Assembly (NCBI GenBank): GCA_019358895.1
Contig: JAHHIG010000001.1
Location: forward strand, 434,001 to 498,000
Origin: Tildeniella nuda ZEHNDER 1965/U140
Lineage (GTDB): Bacteria > Cyanobacteriota > Cyanobacteriia > Leptolyngbyales > Leptolyngbyaceae
Direction of reading: 5' to 3'
Length of the DNA stretch: 64,000 nt
Shown here: in pieces, positions 35,554 through 44,561 of the stretch
How positions within the stretch are numbered: the first letter of the stretch is position 1
Layout: each line of letters starts with the position of its first letter
The notes under the pieces: model-generated
What the model saw: the letters and a program-made list of their open reading frames with translations, nothing else
The model's database searches: none
Told to the model about the DNA's origin: nothing
Program-made: the position numbers and the translations under genes

Positions 35554-35592
35554 AGTTTTTGTGGTTTGTGTATGGTTAACGTTGAAAAAGCA

Positions 35593-37710
35593 TTACTTTC
35601 CGACCAGAATGACGACTGAGCGATCGCCCAGCAAAATGCCAGATTGATTCTCTAAAACTGGCTCTGTACCGGGTTCCCAACTGTCCTCTGGTGACGGTGC
35701 TCCGGTATTGGCAGCGATATGCCATTGGGTTCCAGGCGGCAATCCAGGGATTTCAAACCATTGCGCGTCCCAATGCATATTCATTGCCACATAGATGAAA
35801 TTGTCAGATACTGTGCCATCTTTTGCATGTTTGCCACAGAGCAAAAACGCCAGAGTGCGGTTAGAGTCTGACCAGTCGGCATTCCAGGCTTTGGTGCCAT
35901 GCCAGCTAATGTCTGGATAGCCACTGCCGACATAGTCTGTATTGCGGAAGTGCCAGCGGTTTCTAAGGACTGGATGCGCCCTGCGAAAGGCGATCGCGTG
36001 TTTCGCAAATTTGAATAAACCAGTATTGGATTCCAACAATTTCCAGTTGAGCCAATTCAACTCATTATCATGGCAGTAGGTATTGTTGTTGCCATTCTGA
36101 CTGCGCCCGACCTCATCACCCATCAGAATCATCGGCACACCCTGACTCACTAGCAGCATTGCCAGGGCATTTTTGATCTGGCGCTGGCGTAAAGCATTGA
36201 TACCTGGATCGTCTGTCCAGCCTTCAGCACCACAGTTCCAGCTATCATTATCATTGCCACCATCGTTGTTGTTTTCACCATTGGCTTCATTATGCTTCTC
36301 GTTGTAAGAGACTAAATCTGCCAGGGTGAACCCATCATGAGCGGTAATGAAGTTGATGGAAGTAGCAGGTGCGCGTCCTGCCCAGGCGTACAGATCGGGC
36401 GAACCCTGGAGCCGTTGCGCCATATCTCCTACTCGACCCGGTTCGCCTTTGAGGAACTTGCGAATGCCATCGCGGTACTTACCATTCCATTCTGCCCAGC
36501 GTCCAAAGGCTGGAAACGAACCAACCTGATACAATCCACCAGCATCCCATGCTTCGGCAATCAGTTTACATCGCGCCAAAATGGGATCAAAGGCAAGGGT
36601 TTCTAAGAGCGGCGGATTTGCCAGAGGTGCGCCCCAGGGGTCACGTCCCAGAATTGAGGCAAGGTCAAACCGGAAACCATCAATGTGATATTCCGCTGCC
36701 CAATAGCGCAGGCAATCCAGCACAATGTTGCGAACGATCGGGTTATTACAGTTGAGCGTATTGCCGCAGCCACTAAAGTTGTAGTAGTAGCCGTCGGGAG
36801 TCAACATGTAGTAGGTCTTGTTGTCGATGCCCCGGAACGAAATGGTGGGACCCTGCTCGTTGCCTTCTGCCGTGTGGTTGAAGACCACATCCAAAATGAC
36901 TTCAATACCATTTTTGTGCAGTTCTTTTACGAGTGCTTTCAACTCGTCTACCTGCATTCCCAGTTTGCCTGTTGCTGCAAAGCCCGCTTTGGGGGCAAAG
37001 AAGCCAACAGTGCTGTAACCCCAGTAGTTATAGAGCGTTTCTCCCGTGGTTGGGTTGGGGCGGCTGTTTTCAAATTCATCAAATTCGTAAACGGGCATCA
37101 GTTCGATCGACGTGACACCCAGTTCTTTCAGATATGGGATTTTGTCGCGAATGGCAGCAAAAGTGCCCGGATGTTTGACACCCGACGATGGATGTTTGGT
37201 AAAGCTGCGGACGTGCATCTCATAGATGATCTGATCCTCCGGTGGGATTTCCAGGGGGCGATCGTCCTCCCAGTCAAAATCATCAAAGGCAATCCGGGCA
37301 CGATGTTGGTAGTGATTGTTCCAATCAGGTGTCACGCCCCACACATCTCGTCCACCAATGACTTTAGCGTAAGGATCCATCAGCACTTTGCTGGTATCGA
37401 ACCATTGCCCCGCTTTTGGATCATACGGTCCATCCATACGGTAGCCGTATTCGATGGTTTCGTAATCTAGATCAAATACGACAATGGAAAAAACATTTCC
37501 AATCCTGAACTCATCGGGAAAGGGAATTTCTGCCAGTGGCTCTGGAGCGTGTTTTTTGAACAGCACCAATGTACAGGACGTAGCGTAACTGGAAAAGATC
37601 GAGAAGTTGACCCCTCCCGGTACTAACGTGGCACCAAATGGAAAAGGCTTGCCCCGACGCAGTTTGAAGTCGCCGTAGGTGTGAGTTGGATGGACATCAA
37701 TGCGCTCCAT
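35593..37710 (-). CDS. glgX: glycogen debranching enzyme GlgX (isoamylase type)
   Basis: 705 aa, the normal GlgX length. The N-terminal CBM48 region has GKPFPFGATLVPGGVNFSIF, and the GH13 barrel has VILDVVFNHTAEGNEQGP (I), HIDGFRFDLASILGRDPWG (II, nucleophile Asp), KLIAEAWDAGG (III, Glu) and NFITAHDGFTLADLVSYN (IV). It hydrolyses alpha-1,6 branches of limit dextrins produced by glycogen phosphorylase. A hairpin-forming spacer and a STAS gene precede it, and a STAS gene follows within 39 bp, so glycogen breakdown and the partner-switch genes are expressed together. Confidence 0.95.
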   Translation of the reverse strand: MERIDVHPTHTYGDFKLRRGKPFPFGATLVPGGVNFSIFSSYATSCTLVLFKKHAPEPLAEIPFPDEFRIGNVFSIVVFDLDYETIEYGYRMDGPYDPKAGQWFDTSKVLMDPYAKVIGGRDVWGVTPDWNNHYQHRARIAFDDFDWEDDRPLEIPPEDQIIYEMHVRSFTKHPSSGVKHPGTFAAIRDKIPYLKELGVTSIELMPVYEFDEFENSRPNPTTGETLYNYWGYSTVGFFAPKAGFAATGKLGMQVDELKALVKELHKNGIEVILDVVFNHTAEGNEQGPTISFRGIDNKTYYMLTPDGYYYNFSGCGNTLNCNNPIVRNIVLDCLRYWAAEYHIDGFRFDLASILGRDPWGAPLANPPLLETLAFDPILARCKLIAEAWDAGGLYQVGSFPAFGRWAEWNGKYRDGIRKFLKGEPGRVGDMAQRLQGSPDLYAWAGRAPATSINFITAHDGFTLADLVSYNEKHNEANGENNNDGGNDNDSWNCGAEGWTDDPGINALRQRQIKNALAMLLVSQGVPMILMGDEVGRSQNGNNNTYCHDNELNWLNWKLLESNTGLFKFAKHAIAFRRAHPVLRNRWHFRNTDYVGSGYPDISWHGTKAWNADWSDSNRTLAFLLCGKHAKDGTVSDNFIYVAMNMHWDAQWFEIPGLPPGTQWHIAANTGAPSPEDSWEPGTEPVLENQSGILLGDRSVVILVGK

Positions 37711-37733
37711 TGCCGTTGCTTCCTTATAAGCCT

Positions 37734-37797
37734 AGAAGTCGGATTTCTTTTAGTTAAGTTGATCAGTCAGTGCTTCCAGGACAGAAATCCGACTTCT
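37734..37797. repeat. inverted repeat, perfect 15-bp arms, 34-bp loop
   Basis: AGAAGTCGGATTTCT at 37734-37748 pairs exactly with AGAAATCCGACTTCT at 37783-37797, between the STAS gene at 37823 and glgX. It shares AGAAGTC/GACTTCT ends with the hairpin at 34642. Confidence 0.85.
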
Positions 37798-37822
37798 GAA
37801 CGGGTTGTCTAGGTTGGCATTT

Positions 37823-38260
37823 CTAGGTTGGCAAACTTGCCTTGACTTTGAGCGCTTCTAAGCCTGAATCAAGCGTGTCACGGGTGGTAAAAAAGTCAAG
37901 GAACCCGGTGATGGACATGGTGTCTCGAATTTCTTCGGAGACTCCCACTAAAATCACTTGCCCGTTGTGGCTGGATATCTGGCGGTAAACAGACAACAGC
38001 ATCCGTAACCCAGCGCTAGACATATAAGGTACCTGGGTTAAATCCAGAAGGATTCTGCCTCCGGTTTGAGCCAGCGGCAACACCTGCTCTTGAACGGTGG
38101 AAGCGGTGCTGCCGTCGATGTCTCCAATTAGTTCAACGATCGCCACTTGATTGATCGTGTTAACGCTGGAGTGTTCTTTGACGATCGCATTGGTTGCATC
38201 ATCAACCGTTGTCTCTGACTCAAGCAGCGTCACCTGAAGATTTTTAATGTTGATATCCAT
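37823..38260 (-). CDS. STAS-domain anti-sigma factor antagonist
   Basis: 145 aa. After a 35-residue N-terminal extension, the STAS core runs VAIVELIGDIDGSTASTVQEQ, ILLDLTQVPYMSSAGLRMLLS (conserved Ser in SSAGLR) and VILVGVSEEIRDTMSITGF. This is the second antagonist of the run, placed between the AGE-like and glgX genes. Two antagonists for one kinase suggests two inputs. Confidence 0.9.
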   Translation of the reverse strand: MDINIKNLQVTLLESETTVDDATNAIVKEHSSVNTINQVAIVELIGDIDGSTASTVQEQVLPLAQTGGRILLDLTQVPYMSSAGLRMLLSVYRQISSHNGQVILVGVSEEIRDTMSITGFLDFFTTRDTLDSGLEALKVKASLPT

Positions 38261-38364
38261 TCATCCTTCCAACTTGAATTCGCAGACACTCGATGGATTG
38301 AATAGTGAGGGAGTCGGGAGTCGGGGAAAGAATTACCCGACTCCCCATTCCCTATTCCCCATTC

Positions 38365-40203
38365 CTAGCTGGGGCTGATCTGCACTTTAACTTTGACTTG
38401 TTCGTTGGTATCCGGCAGTTTGACTGTCAACCCAGCAGCATCAAAGTTGGTGTAGGGTTTCTCGTTGATCCAAACAGCACTGATTTTGACGCTTCCTGGT
38501 GGCAGTATATCTGGCTGCACGCGCAGAATATTGTCCTTAAAGGCTCCCGGTTGGGGCTTGAAGTAGAAGTCCATTGGCTGTTTGGTAATCAACAGGTTGG
38601 TATACACGGCTGACAGGTAGCACAGTTCAGTGGAGTGATAGCCACTCATCGAGTGACTGCCCTTAAACCGCTCGGTGCCAACCAGGAAGGGCGTGCCATT
38701 GTTCAACACGTTGAAGTAAACGCTACCGTCATCATGATCCAGGAAGAACGCATTGTAGAAAGCGGTAGCTTCGCGGGCATGACGCAGATATTCCGGGTCT
38801 TGGGTGATGCCATGCAGAATGTGATAAGCCAGAATCGCCTGTTCTTGCTGCCACCAGGCTTTGCGATCGTGATACACAAAGCGATGCTGTTCTTCACCGT
38901 CTGACAGGTTGCGCTCAACGACATCGTACCAGCCACCCCGCTGACGATCGCTGCCCACCGCAGGCATGATATCTGCAATCTTCTTCGCCAAATCAGCATA
39001 TTCTTGCTTGGGCTTCAGCGAATGCATCCGCATCAAGTTCCAGGCAATTTTGAGGTTATGCCCAATCACCGCACGGTTTTGTTGTCCCACCCACTGTTTG
39101 TCGTGCGACCAGTCTTCAAAGAAGCGCTCTTGCACAAAGGGGCTGTTCTCAAAGTCGGGAAAATATTTGGAGATGGTATCAAACGTATCCTCCAACATCT
39201 CGGCGTATTCCTCTTCACCCGTCGCCAACCACAAGTTGATGAGATAGGCAGGCGCATGATCACCAACCGAGTTCCAGTTTTTGCGGGCGCGGTTGACACC
39301 GAGGGTTTCACTGCGAGGATCGAGCGTCAGCGGATCGAGGCTGGAGAAATAGCCGCCTTGCTCTGGGTCACGGTAGAAGTTTTTGAACAGCTTGACGGTA
39401 AGTTCGGTGTCCTTCAAGATCAGCGGATCGCCTGTGATGCGGTAGGTCTGGATGGGACCTGCCAGTGCATAGATCTGCTCATACATGGGAATGGATTCGC
39501 GATCTTCACTAAACGCATCGCCATGTTCCGAAGACAACAGCTTTTGTTCACGATTGCCCTTGATCTGAATGCCGTGATACCAGTACACGATATCTTCGTC
39601 CGGGTCATAGAACCGCATGTGATCGCGCAAGTACCCAGTGCCTTTTTCAGCCGCATCCAGAAAGCGATCTTCGCCTGTCATCAGGTAGGCGGTGGCAAAA
39701 CCATACACCAACCGCGAGATGGTATCGGTTTCTTGAAGAAAGTCATCTTGCTTTTTAGCGCCTGCCAGGTTGAGGTAGGTGCGATATTCTTTGTAATCGA
39801 TTTCTTTGTGGGGATAGCCAAACTGCCAGCGCAGATAACAGTCTGCGATCGAGCGCACCTGCTTCACCCACCAGTCTTGCTCTTCATGCCGATACTGCCC
39901 GATCGCATCGCCCGGAAAAATCAGAGACTTGACTTCAAACTTGTGCCCCTCACCCTGGGGATAAAAGATGCCGTAGGCAAACACATGCTGACCAGGGCTA
40001 AGCAGTTCGGCAAAGCGCGGCGTAGCGTCGTTATACGGCTCTTCCAGGTTCTGGTAAATCCGACCGTAGGCAGTGGGTGATAGGTACGCTCGGTATTCCC
40101 GCCCATCCGATGTTTTAATCCCAAACGATGGACCCGTTCGCTCAAAGTCGGTGACGTAGCCAGCGATCGTATCTGAGAAGGAAAAACTCAAGTGATCTAC
40201 CAT
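38365..40203 (-). CDS. AGE-like (alpha/alpha)6-barrel protein with N-terminal beta domain
   Basis: 612 aa. The first ~110 residues look like an OB- or beta-rich domain (TIAGYVTDFERTGPSFGIKT). From about 115 onward helices with barrel motifs follow: GFATAYLMTGEDRFLDAAEKG, HDRKAWWQQEQAILAYHILHG and AYLINLWLATGEEEYAEML, typical of the N-acylglucosamine 2-epimerase/cellobiose 2-epimerase superfamily. The W-W-x-Q-x-E motif (KAWWQQEQ) supports AGE membership. The last ~40 residues form a small beta extension. The substrate is unknown. As the first gene of the glycogen/partner-switch run, a glucan or oligosaccharide role is likely. Confidence 0.75.
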   Translation of the reverse strand: MVDHLSFSFSDTIAGYVTDFERTGPSFGIKTSDGREYRAYLSPTAYGRIYQNLEEPYNDATPRFAELLSPGQHVFAYGIFYPQGEGHKFEVKSLIFPGDAIGQYRHEEQDWWVKQVRSIADCYLRWQFGYPHKEIDYKEYRTYLNLAGAKKQDDFLQETDTISRLVYGFATAYLMTGEDRFLDAAEKGTGYLRDHMRFYDPDEDIVYWYHGIQIKGNREQKLLSSEHGDAFSEDRESIPMYEQIYALAGPIQTYRITGDPLILKDTELTVKLFKNFYRDPEQGGYFSSLDPLTLDPRSETLGVNRARKNWNSVGDHAPAYLINLWLATGEEEYAEMLEDTFDTISKYFPDFENSPFVQERFFEDWSHDKQWVGQQNRAVIGHNLKIAWNLMRMHSLKPKQEYADLAKKIADIMPAVGSDRQRGGWYDVVERNLSDGEEQHRFVYHDRKAWWQQEQAILAYHILHGITQDPEYLRHAREATAFYNAFFLDHDDGSVYFNVLNNGTPFLVGTERFKGSHSMSGYHSTELCYLSAVYTNLLITKQPMDFYFKPQPGAFKDNILRVQPDILPPGSVKISAVWINEKPYTNFDAAGLTVKLPDTNEQVKVKVQISPS

Positions 40204-40309
40204 TGCGTGTTCTCCGTAGGTGTGAAAGGTCTGATGAGTCCGTAGTTGCAGTGATTGACGGTGCTTTGATGGAAAGAACGGTTATTTTTGCTGCGTTAGC
40301 GCTACTAAA

Positions 40310-40987
40310 CTATTGTTCAAAGCGGCGTGCCAGTTGCTTATAGTATTTTCGATGGTAAGGATTGGGGATGATATAGACGATCGCCACTGCCACAAAGAGT
40401 ATTTTGGCAAGCGGCAGGCTCAGAAACGATACCGCAATGGAAACTAGATAAAGAGCTGGTGCAACTCGAATATAGCGATGCACAAACGCAATGAACTGCG
40501 GTTCCAAAGTGTCATCGACTAATTGATGAGTCGTTGCATACCACCAGATGACGTTGAGAAAAACGCCTGTTAAAAAGAGAGTACCCGCATAAGCAATGAC
40601 AGAAACTTGTTGATCGGGATAATGCCCTAGCAGTCCAGTAGGAAAGGGAATCGAAGCGACACACAGTAGAAACAGTGTATTCAGCCAGAGCAGCACATGG
40701 TCATGGCGCTTGATGTGAATAAACATATTGTGATGGGCAATCCAGTAAAGCCCCAATACAATGAAGCTAAGGATATGACCAATAAATTTAGGCACGAGAT
40801 GCAGAAGTTCTTTCGGCAACTCTGTGGCAACTAAATTCGCAGCAATGTCAGGAACCTTAATCTCCAACACTAATAGAGTGATCGTGATTGCAAACACCCC
40901 GTCACTAAACATTGTGAGTCGCTCATTGTTATGAGAGGCAACGGGTAGTTTTTCGTTGACTAATTCACTTCTCGTTTCATCAGACAT
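40310..40987 (-). CDS. TMEM175/DUF1211-family potassium channel-like protein
   Basis: 225 aa with about six hydrophobic segments. The hallmark MFSDGVFAITITLLVLEIKVP lies at residues 27-47 (FSDG motif of helix 1). The next segments are HILSFIVLGLYWIAHHNMF, LLWLNTLFLLCVASIPFP and VIAYAGTLFLTGVFLNVIWW. Bacterial TMEM175 proteins form tetrameric K+-permeable channels in the inner membrane. It is the last gene of the long leftward group and may be independent. Confidence 0.9.
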   Translation of the reverse strand: MSDETRSELVNEKLPVASHNNERLTMFSDGVFAITITLLVLEIKVPDIAANLVATELPKELLHLVPKFIGHILSFIVLGLYWIAHHNMFIHIKRHDHVLLWLNTLFLLCVASIPFPTGLLGHYPDQQVSVIAYAGTLFLTGVFLNVIWWYATTHQLVDDTLEPQFIAFVHRYIRVAPALYLVSIAVSFLSLPLAKILFVAVAIVYIIPNPYHRKYYKQLARRFEQ

Positions 40988-41125
40988 TGCTTCAGTTCCG
41001 TTTGACTATCCTTAAACTACGATCGCTGCATAGATTTTCTGATGAGCGTTTCAGAATTACCTTAAAGCAAAATCACTCTCAATTATGCTACCCATCAGAA
41101 ACCAGCGAATTGAGCATCTGCAAAT

Positions 41126-41569
41126 TTAGCTCGGTAGGGGTGGCGGATTTTCTTCATCCACAAAGCCCTCGCTCAGTTCAATGATTCTGCCGTCTGGATC
41201 GGCAAACCAAACGGTACGCCAACCGGGAATGTAGTCATCAAAATTGAGCGGTCCTAGAGTGATTTTGACCGCATCGCCAAGCTCAGCCAGTTTTGCATCA
41301 ACGCTGTCTACCTTAAATGCCAGGTGGCGCACTGAGGGAAACTGATAGCCATCGTTGGTTGCCGGAGGAAGGGGAGACGCTTCGTTTGCCTGGAAGATTT
41401 CCAGATAAAAGGCGCTTTCGGCTGCTTTGATAAACACAATCTGAGCGCCATCAGGCAATTTTGCGACTCGCGCTCGTTTAAAGCCAAAGTACTGGGTGTA
41501 GAACGTTTCGGTTGCGATCGCGTCTTTGGCAGTGATAGCAACCTGAGAAAAGATTTGTAACTTCGCCAT
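41126..41569 (-). CDS. VOC-family (glyoxalase/dioxygenase fold) protein
   Basis: 147 aa from the ATG at 41569 (a TTG two codons earlier is unlikely). The beta-alpha-beta-beta-beta modules are visible as IFSQVAITAKDAIATETFYT, ARVAKLPDGAQIVFIKA, VRHLAFKVDSVDAKLAEL and WRTVWFADPDGRIIELSEG, with a metal-site Glu in the last strand. A lyase, dioxygenase or resistance role cannot be resolved. It follows the DJ-1-like gene by 42 bp. Confidence 0.88.
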   Translation of the reverse strand: MAKLQIFSQVAITAKDAIATETFYTQYFGFKRARVAKLPDGAQIVFIKAAESAFYLEIFQANEASPLPPATNDGYQFPSVRHLAFKVDSVDAKLAELGDAVKITLGPLNFDDYIPGWRTVWFADPDGRIIELSEGFVDEENPPPLPS

Positions 41570-41611
41570 AATCAAATGTCTCTTCTAGTTTTTGTAGTAA
41601 TGCTTTGTGCT

Positions 41612-42181
41612 CTAACGCTCTGCCAAAATTTCAATAATTTGTTTTGCGAACAGATGGGCATGACCACCACTCCGTCCAGTCACCAAATCACCATCGACGA
41701 CCACATCTTTGTCGGTATAAATCGCTCCCATATTGACCACATCGCCATAAAGATTGGTGTGACAGGTGACGGGGCGACCTCGAACTAATTCGGGCGCAGG
41801 CGAAACTAACCACATCCCATGACAAATAATACCTTTAAGAATGCTTTGATCAGCGAAAACTCGCTTAAGAAACTCGGTGGCTGGTGGAAGTTTCTTAATA
41901 TCTTCGGTGTAGCGCAGGCGATCGGACACCATTGCAGACGGCACAATGATGGCATCGTAGCTCTTGAGGGTGGCATCGTCGATATCTTCAAAGCTTTCGT
42001 GACACTCGAAGGGCGCGTGATATTCATGCCCCTTAAATGTCAGCGAAGGTTGACCCCAAAGGCGCGTGAGAAAGTGGAGATCTGCACCTTCTTCTGGAAA
42101 TCGGTAGTGGTAATACCAAATTTCATGTTCATAGAAATCACTTTCAATTAAGATGCCAATTTTTTTGCCCTTCAGTTTCAT
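41612..42181 (-). CDS. DJ-1/PfpI-superfamily protein
   Basis: 189 aa. It has the flavodoxin-like start KKIGILIESDFYEHEIWYYH, with the conserved acidic residue of the nucleophile elbow, and the elbow itself, GIICHGMWLVSPAP (Cys within C-H-G). The end is VTGRSGGHAHLFAKQIIEIL. Family members include stress deglycases/glyoxalases and cysteine hydrolases. It is close to the quinone oxidoreductase (26 bp) and VOC genes, which suggests handling of reactive carbonyls. Confidence 0.9.
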   Translation of the reverse strand: MKLKGKKIGILIESDFYEHEIWYYHYRFPEEGADLHFLTRLWGQPSLTFKGHEYHAPFECHESFEDIDDATLKSYDAIIVPSAMVSDRLRYTEDIKKLPPATEFLKRVFADQSILKGIICHGMWLVSPAPELVRGRPVTCHTNLYGDVVNMGAIYTDKDVVVDGDLVTGRSGGHAHLFAKQIIEILAER

Positions 42182-42207
42182 AGCGTTCCTGTTTTTTTAA
42201 GATTGAT

Positions 42208-43191
42208 TTAAGGTTGAATTTGAGCCACAACTTTGCCCCGCACATGGCGTTGAGCAAGGCGGGTCAATCCATCGGGAATTTGCTCCAGGCAGATCACCTC
42301 CTGCAACATGGGGGTAATCGTGCGATCGCTCACCAGTTTGCCCAGTTCTCGACCAATTTGAGCCAGTTGTGCTTGAGCTGTGCGATCGCCCGACAGGTGC
42401 GCTCCACCCAAGGCAATGTCATGCACCGAAAGCGCTTTGCCAAATGATTGAAAGTGCTTGAAGTCGGGTAAGGCAGCGACACAGGCAATGCCACCACCAA
42501 ACGCAAGCATATCTAGCCCGGTGGTAGCCGTGTCAGCACTCACCGTATCCACGATCGCGTCTACCCCACGATTATTTGTTAACCGTTGGACTTCTAGAGG
42601 AATATCCTGCGCGTGATAGTCCAGCACGTCTGTTGCTCCCAACTGCCGCACCCAGTCAACATTGGCGGCAGAACAGGTTGCAATCACCTGAAGTCCAGCA
42701 GCAGCGGCTAACTGAACGGCAAAGCCCCCCACGCCTCCGGCTCCTGCTTGTACCAAAATCGTTTGCCCAGATTCGACGTGAAGTTTGTGATGCAGGCATT
42801 GATAGGCGGTAAACCCCGCACAGGGCAGTGCAGCGGCTTCGGTAAAGGTGAGGTCTTGGGGCAGGGGCGCGATCGCATGGGCAGGGGCGATCGTCCACTC
42901 TGCAAACCCTCCTGGCTTCGACAAATCCCCGTGATAATACACGGCATCTCCCACCTGCCATTGGGTTACATCCGCTCCCAGCGCATCAATTACCCCTGCC
43001 ACATCCAAGCCCAAAATTTGAGGGTAATGCCAACGCGGGAAGCCTCGGCGAGCGAACCTGTAATCTGCTGGATTCAGCCCTGCAGCATGAACTCTGACAC
43101 GCACCTCTCCTGCTGCCGGATGGGGTTCCGGCAAATCTGACACATACAGCGTGTCAGGCGATCCAGGTCGGTCAAGGAGCAGGGCTTTCAT
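42208..43191 (-). CDS. zinc-independent NADPH:quinone oxidoreductase-like MDR protein
   Basis: 327 aa from the ATG at 43191. The chain can be extended 48 codons, but that would overlap the upstream gene and lacks family similarity. MDR landmarks are MKALLLDRPGSPDTLYVSDL, HAAGLNPADYRFARRGFP, LPCAGFTAYQCLHH, the Rossmann loop VQAGAGGVGGFAVQLAAAAG near 145-165, and GVDAIVDTVSADTATTG. Catalytic zinc ligands of alcohol dehydrogenases are absent, so a quinone or enone reductase is likely. It lies 13 bp after a SnoaL-type gene. Confidence 0.9.
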   Translation of the reverse strand: MKALLLDRPGSPDTLYVSDLPEPHPAAGEVRVRVHAAGLNPADYRFARRGFPRWHYPQILGLDVAGVIDALGADVTQWQVGDAVYYHGDLSKPGGFAEWTIAPAHAIAPLPQDLTFTEAAALPCAGFTAYQCLHHKLHVESGQTILVQAGAGGVGGFAVQLAAAAGLQVIATCSAANVDWVRQLGATDVLDYHAQDIPLEVQRLTNNRGVDAIVDTVSADTATTGLDMLAFGGGIACVAALPDFKHFQSFGKALSVHDIALGGAHLSGDRTAQAQLAQIGRELGKLVSDRTITPMLQEVICLEQIPDGLTRLAQRHVRGKVVAQIQP

Positions 43192-43204
43192 CGCATCAGT
43201 ATCC

Positions 43205-43609
43205 TCAAGAATTGGCGAATGCCGCTGCTGCCGCTGCCGTGTTGTTGGATGCTTGCACAGTGACAACTTTGCCATCTTTAAGCGTCCAAACATGAACCCA
43301 TTCGTTCTTGTACGCTTTGCCCGTCGGCTTCGCAATCACTTGTTCGTAGCCCAGCACCACAACCGTGTCATCCTCTCCAAGAAATTTTTGGGGCACAAAG
43401 TCTTGCACCTCCAGCGATTCCCCAAGCTTTGTAAAGAACGTGATCACTTGATCCTTACCCCTAAAAGTGCCGTGTAACGGAATGCCGGGAGTATAGCGCG
43501 AATCCCAAACAATCTCTGTCGCCAGATTGTTCAACACAGCGGCAATGTCTCCCTGCCCAAAGGCGGCATAGGTTTGCTGGACAAATTCCACATTGGTTGA
43601 TGCAGCCAT
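43205..43609 (-). CDS. SnoaL/NTF2-like protein
   Basis: 134 aa from the ATG at 43609, which overlaps the upstream stop by one base (TAATG), indicating translational coupling. The cone-shaped NTF2 fold is suggested by FVQQTYAAFGQGDIAAVLNN, IVWDSRYTPGIPLHG and KNEWVHVWTLKDGKVVTVQ. Candidate pocket residues are W and Y in these strands, and the reaction is unknown. It is the last of three consecutive SnoaL-type genes. Confidence 0.88.
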   Translation of the reverse strand: MAASTNVEFVQQTYAAFGQGDIAAVLNNLATEIVWDSRYTPGIPLHGTFRGKDQVITFFTKLGESLEVQDFVPQKFLGEDDTVVVLGYEQVIAKPTGKAYKNEWVHVWTLKDGKVVTVQASNNTAAAAAAFANS

Positions 43610-44013
43610 TAGCCCTTTCCTTGTAGCTGCTGTACCAGGGTGAACTGATCCCAGTTGTTCCAAAGCTGATTGATTTTGCCATCCACAATTTCAAAGATGG
43701 TGATGCCGTTGACGTTAATGGCATTGTTTGTGGGTGGTGTACCGAAGAAGTTACCCGTTTGAGTTCCCGTGCAAATCCAACGAGCAATCACTTTGTTATC
43801 CACCGTGAACGTGTCTTCTACGGTGTATTTGGCATCGGGAATCCCAGCTACAAACCCACCGATGAAGCCTTTTGCCGCTTCTGTTCCTTTGATGTCATGG
43901 GCGTTGACGTGTCCCACATAGTTGGGACCCAGAATCTCGTCGAGCAGATCCAATTTGTGCTCGTTGTAAACTTCATAGAATTTCAGTGCGACATCCAAAT
44001 CTGCTTGTGACAT
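43609..44013 (-). CDS. SnoaL/ester-cyclase-like protein
   Basis: 134 aa. It reads ADLDVALKFYEVYNEHKLD, ILGPNYVGHVNAHDIKG, GFVAGIPDAKYTVEDTF and INVNGITIFEIVDGKINQLW, the SnoaL polyketide-cyclase-like pattern in which a His/Asp pair lines the pocket (VGHVNAHD). Bacterial relatives outside polyketide clusters are mostly uncharacterised hydratases, isomerases or dehalogenases. It overlaps the next gene by one base. Confidence 0.9.
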   Translation of the reverse strand: MSQADLDVALKFYEVYNEHKLDLLDEILGPNYVGHVNAHDIKGTEAAKGFIGGFVAGIPDAKYTVEDTFTVDNKVIARWICTGTQTGNFFGTPPTNNAINVNGITIFEIVDGKINQLWNNWDQFTLVQQLQGKG

Positions 44014-44113
44014 TGAAAGCTCTCCTTGTGTGTAATGAAATGGTTGTTGGTTTTTGATTGGTACTTGTTGGTTTCAGACGTTACCTGACACTTGACACTT
44101 GACACCTACTCGC

Positions 44114-44506
44114 TTATGCGACGCTTCCATCAGGATACTGAGTCATCCCTGCAAAGTGAATGGCAATTTTGCCATCGCGCAGCACCCAGCTATCGGCGAA
44201 CCGCATTTTGGCTTCTTGCCCACCCGCATTTAACGTGATGGCTTCGACAATCATGAGCGTTTGGGGATCGTCGGTTTCTGCCCAAAAGGCAATGTCGGTT
44301 TCTAAGCCTTCAATGCCCAAAATACCCTGCATATGCTCCTTTAGCTGCTCACGCCCCTTGTAATACTTGGGTTCTTTCATAAAACTGCTGATCAGCAGAG
44401 CATCATCTGTGTATTGATCCAGCAGGGATTCAATATCTTTTTTCAGAATCAGTTCAATGTGTTCTCGGTACAGCTTTCCGAGAGGGCTGTCAGGTACATT
44501 TTTCAT
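44114..44506 (-). CDS. SnoaL/NTF2-like protein
   Basis: 130 aa. It reads LGKLYREHIELILKKDIESL, DQYTDDALLISSFMKEPKYY, KGREQLKEHMQGIL and MRFADSWVLRDGKIAIHFAGM, an NTF2-like pattern with the W-x-L-x-D-G-K-I strand turn shared by its neighbours. It lies 100 bp upstream of the coupled pair and 55 bp downstream of the GMC gene; the latter spacer has CTAACAA repeats. Confidence 0.88.
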   Translation of the reverse strand: MKNVPDSPLGKLYREHIELILKKDIESLLDQYTDDALLISSFMKEPKYYKGREQLKEHMQGILGIEGLETDIAFWAETDDPQTLMIVEAITLNAGGQEAKMRFADSWVLRDGKIAIHFAGMTQYPDGSVA

Positions 44507-44561
44507 CAGTATGTTCCTTCTCTAACAACTAACAACTAACAACTCGTTGCTTTTCCAGCCT

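Noticed and set aside
36685-37470. 261-codon open frame opposite glgX
   Set aside because: Antisense to all catalytic motifs of GlgX and without own homology features.
39004-40080. 358-codon open frame opposite the AGE-like gene
   Set aside because: It lies wholly antisense to a gene with clear family motifs, lacks recognisable domains and has no ribosome binding site; it is a by-product of codon bias.
42748-43140. 130-codon frame opposite the quinone oxidoreductase
   Set aside because: Shadow of an MDR gene with intact motifs.
43192-43335. 48-codon N-terminal extension of the quinone oxidoreductase
   Set aside because: It overlaps the upstream SnoaL gene, is Arg-rich and unlike the family; the ATG at 43191 gives the standard MDR start.
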